A stretch of DNA of 31,438 nt from a virus, in the IMG/VR virus record IMGVR_UViG_3300047508_000093, positions 1 to 31,438 of that record, one strand, 5' to 3'. Of this stretch, positions 30,213-31,438 are shown piece by piece. Position numbers and translations under genes: made by a program. How positions within the stretch are numbered: position 1 is the first letter of the stretch; each line of letters begins with the position of its first letter. The notes below the pieces were generated by a model, which saw only the letters and a list, made by a program, of their open reading frames with translations, was not told where the DNA came from and made no database searches.

Positions 30213-30485
30213 ATGAGCCTGCGCTGGAAGAGGATGAACCACTGGAAGACGATCCGTGTTTTGGTAGCGGACGCTGGTACGGTGCTCGCCTACATCCAGC
30301 GTGGGCGCAGGCCATACGAGTACACCATCGTGTTCCCAAAGGACGCACATGCGTGGGGATTGCGTAGCGTCAAAGCCCGCGCCGAGTTCGCCAACCCGAT
30401 CCCCGATTTCACGTTGCAGGATTCCAACCTTGCCACGGCGAAGGCCGTCGGCATGCTGATCGTCAAGACACAAGGAGAACACTAA
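30213..30485 (+). CDS. Hypothetical protein (90 aa)
   Basis: ATG at 30213 with AAGGAGAGG just upstream. MSLRWKRMNHWKTIRVLVAD, AGTVLAYIQRG, then YEYTIVFPKDAHAWG and NLATAKAVGMLIVKTQG: a small alpha/beta domain, moderately basic, no Cys. Overlaps the next start as TAATG. Function unknown. Confidence 0.7.
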   Translation: MSLRWKRMNHWKTIRVLVADAGTVLAYIQRGRRPYEYTIVFPKDAHAWGLRSVKARAEFANPIPDFTLQDSNLATAKAVGMLIVKTQGEH

Positions 30486-30661
30486 TGCCACGGAAGAAGA
30501 TCAAGGTAACGCTGCAAGCCAACCCGAGGGACGACAGCTTCATCGTCAAGCAAGTCGTCAACTCAGTGCGCTGGATACCGGGACAGAACCTCACCGAGCA
30601 GGAAGCGAAGGACTTGGCGGCATCCCCCATCGAAGTGGTCATCACGGCTGCGAGGGCGTGA
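30485..30661 (+). CDS. Small hypothetical protein (58 aa)
   Basis: ATG at 30485 (TAATG), AAGGAG 8 nt upstream. Reads MPRKKIKVTLQANPRDDSFI, VKQVVNSVRWIPGQN, then LTEQEAKDLAASPIEVVITA. Strand-helix-strand layout with a central W-I-P-G-Q phrase, as in small phage hypotheticals. Stop overlaps the next start as TGATG. Confidence 0.75.
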   Translation: MPRKKIKVTLQANPRDDSFIVKQVVNSVRWIPGQNLTEQEAKDLAASPIEVVITAARA

Positions 30662-30894
30662 TGCGGCAAGCAAAGCACAACTACGTGCGCAGGAAAGCAG
30701 GCGTGATCCGCTTCTACTGCGGCACGCCCTGCCCTAGCTTCGACCCCAACTGCTTCCAGTGCCAGATATGGGCGCAGTCGCCCGCCGCACGCTGGGCCGA
30801 GGTGCTGGCAGGCATGGACGAGATGGACGCCTACCGCAAACACAGGGAGACGAAACGTGGAGACGATCAAGAAGCTGACCGAGTACCTGCGTAA
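30661..30894 (+). CDS. Small Cys-rich hypothetical protein (77 aa)
   Basis: ATG at 30661, coupled by TGATG. MRQAKHNYVRRKAGVIRFYC, then GTPCPSFDPNCFQCQIWAQS with four Cys spaced x3, x6 and x2, which could bind zinc. The rest is a helix (RWAEVLAGMDEMDAYRKHRE). The last 38 bases overlap the next gene. Unrecognised. Confidence 0.65.
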   Translation: MRQAKHNYVRRKAGVIRFYCGTPCPSFDPNCFQCQIWAQSPAARWAEVLAGMDEMDAYRKHRETKRGDDQEADRVPA

Positions 30895-31042
30895 CCGGCG
30901 CGGCCTCACCCGCACGGTCAGCGTGGTGACCGAGTACTACGATCCGACGCTGGGCATGCAGCAGACAGGCGAGCAGATCGAGGTCATCGACTTCGCCGCC
31001 TTGCTCAACGCCATTGACGAGTTTGCCGAGGAGTTCAAGTGA
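30857..31042 (+). CDS. Small hypothetical protein, GTG start (61 aa)
   Basis: GTG at 30857 with GGGAG 7 nt upstream, inside the previous gene. METIKKLTEYLRNRRGLTRT, VSVVTEYYDPTLGMQQTGEQ, then IEVIDFAALLNAIDEFAEEF. Basic start and acidic helical end. Function unknown. Stop overlaps the next start as TGATG. Confidence 0.65.
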   Translation: METIKKLTEYLRNRRGLTRTVSVVTEYYDPTLGMQQTGEQIEVIDFAALLNAIDEFAEEFK

Positions 31043-31197
31043 TGCACCTCAGAGAGCAGTGCAAGCTGGTGACAATGCTGGCCGCATCCATCGGCAAGAA
31101 GAACTTCAGGGTAACCGCCACGTATGTGCAGCGGTTCTCGCCGGAAGTGCAGGTGATGTTCTATCGCGAAGTGCTCAAGAAAGTGGAGGGAAAGTAA
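31042..31197 (+). CDS. Small hypothetical protein (51 aa)
   Basis: ATG at 31042 (TGATG). MHLREQCKLVTMLAASIGKK, then NFRVTATYVQRFSPEVQVMF and YREVLKKVEGK. Helical, basic, compact. No motif recognised. Same orientation and coupling as its neighbours. Confidence 0.6.
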   Translation: MHLREQCKLVTMLAASIGKKNFRVTATYVQRFSPEVQVMFYREVLKKVEGK

Positions 31198-31198
31198 T

Positions 31199-31393
31199 AT
31201 GGCCGACAACCGCAGGCTGTTCAAGACGGACAACGACGCGATGAGCACCCTGCTTACGGCATTCGGCTATCCCGCGTCGAAGCCAACTATCACGCGGCCC
31301 AAAAGGGAGAAGCACCATGGAGAAGCAGCAACCGCACTGGAAGGACAAGAACTGGGAGTACCAACCATCGACCTCCCACAACGACAGCAGTGA
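31199..31393 (+). CDS. Small hypothetical protein (64 aa), overlapped by the next gene
   Basis: ATG at 31199, GGAGG about 9 nt upstream. MADNRRLFKTDNDAMSTLLT, AFGYPASKPTITRPKREK, and a less convincing C-terminus (LEGQELGVPTIDLPQRQQ). Its last 77 bases are also read in another frame by the gene at 31317. The N-terminal part looks genuine; the stop position should be treated with caution. Confidence 0.55.
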   Translation: MADNRRLFKTDNDAMSTLLTAFGYPASKPTITRPKREKHHGEAATALEGQELGVPTIDLPQRQQ

Positions 31394-31438
31394 GTTTCGC
31401 AAGCGCATGGAATTGCGCAGGAAGGCCGTGCAGCAACA
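31317..31438 (+). CDS. Small hypothetical protein, truncated by the window edge
   Basis: ATG at 31317 with GGGAGA 6 nt upstream; open to the edge (40 codons and two bases). MEKQQPHWKDKNWEYQPSTS, then HNDSSEFRKRMELRRKAVQQ: Trp- and Lys-rich and strongly basic at the end. Embedded in the 3' part of the previous gene in a different frame; the ribosome site supports it. Confidence 0.55.
   Translation, partial: MEKQQPHWKDKNWEYQPSTSHNDSSEFRKRMELRRKAVQQ

Overview
The window is part of the genome of a GC-rich tailed bacteriophage (Caudoviricetes). It is cut at both ends: a J-like tail gene runs off the left edge and a small gene runs off the right edge. Large terminase, portal, scaffold-like protein, HK97-fold-type capsid protein and a DUF6682-type neck protein lie in one head module. 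No tape measure, major tail protein, integrase, polymerase, lysin or tRNA is visible, so short-tailed versus long-tailed cannot be settled here; the neck/nozzle-like genes lean towards a podovirus-like virion. Base composition, mostly strong Shine-Dalgarno sites and families such as DUF3309 suggest a proteobacterial host, perhaps a betaproteobacterium (inference). Layout: the genome is split by a divergent control region at about 24.78-25.42 kb. Everything to its left (1-24,779) is on the minus strand and is read leftwards: a ribbon-helix-helix regulator, a possible small terminase, a run of tiny membrane or hypothetical proteins (including a DUF3309 protein), a proline-rich protein, large terminase, portal, four overlapping mini-genes rich in basic, proline or glycine residues, scaffold-like protein, a coat-adjacent protein, major capsid protein, a GC-rich hairpin, two neck proteins, then about 13.8 kb of surface-exposed virion proteins. 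These last include two collagen-like proteins, a glycine-rich adhesin-like protein, a beta-repeat fibre and a J-like fibre, with a glycosyltransferase-methyltransferase fusion embedded among them. Everything to the right (25,425-31,438) is on the plus strand: a basic small protein, a 213-aa protein followed by unusual overlapping hairpins, an AT-rich non-coding region with interleaved inverted repeats and an extended -10 promoter, then a tight run of mostly small unknown genes including a zinc-ribbon protein with a duplicated module. How it works together: neighbouring genes are usually joined by stop/start overlaps (ATGA, TAATG, TGATG, TTGA, GTGA, TAGTG), so expression is probably set by a few promoters plus translational coupling. 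A palindrome sits directly before the ribbon-helix-helix gene that heads the leftward operon and is a good candidate for its own operator. The most interesting points are the sugar/methyl-transfer enzyme built into a collagen-like fibre cassette (a possible virion glycosylation system), the mutually exclusive hairpins after the 213-aa gene, and the pseudoknot-like AT-rich region. Most right-hand genes cannot be assigned a function from sequence alone.
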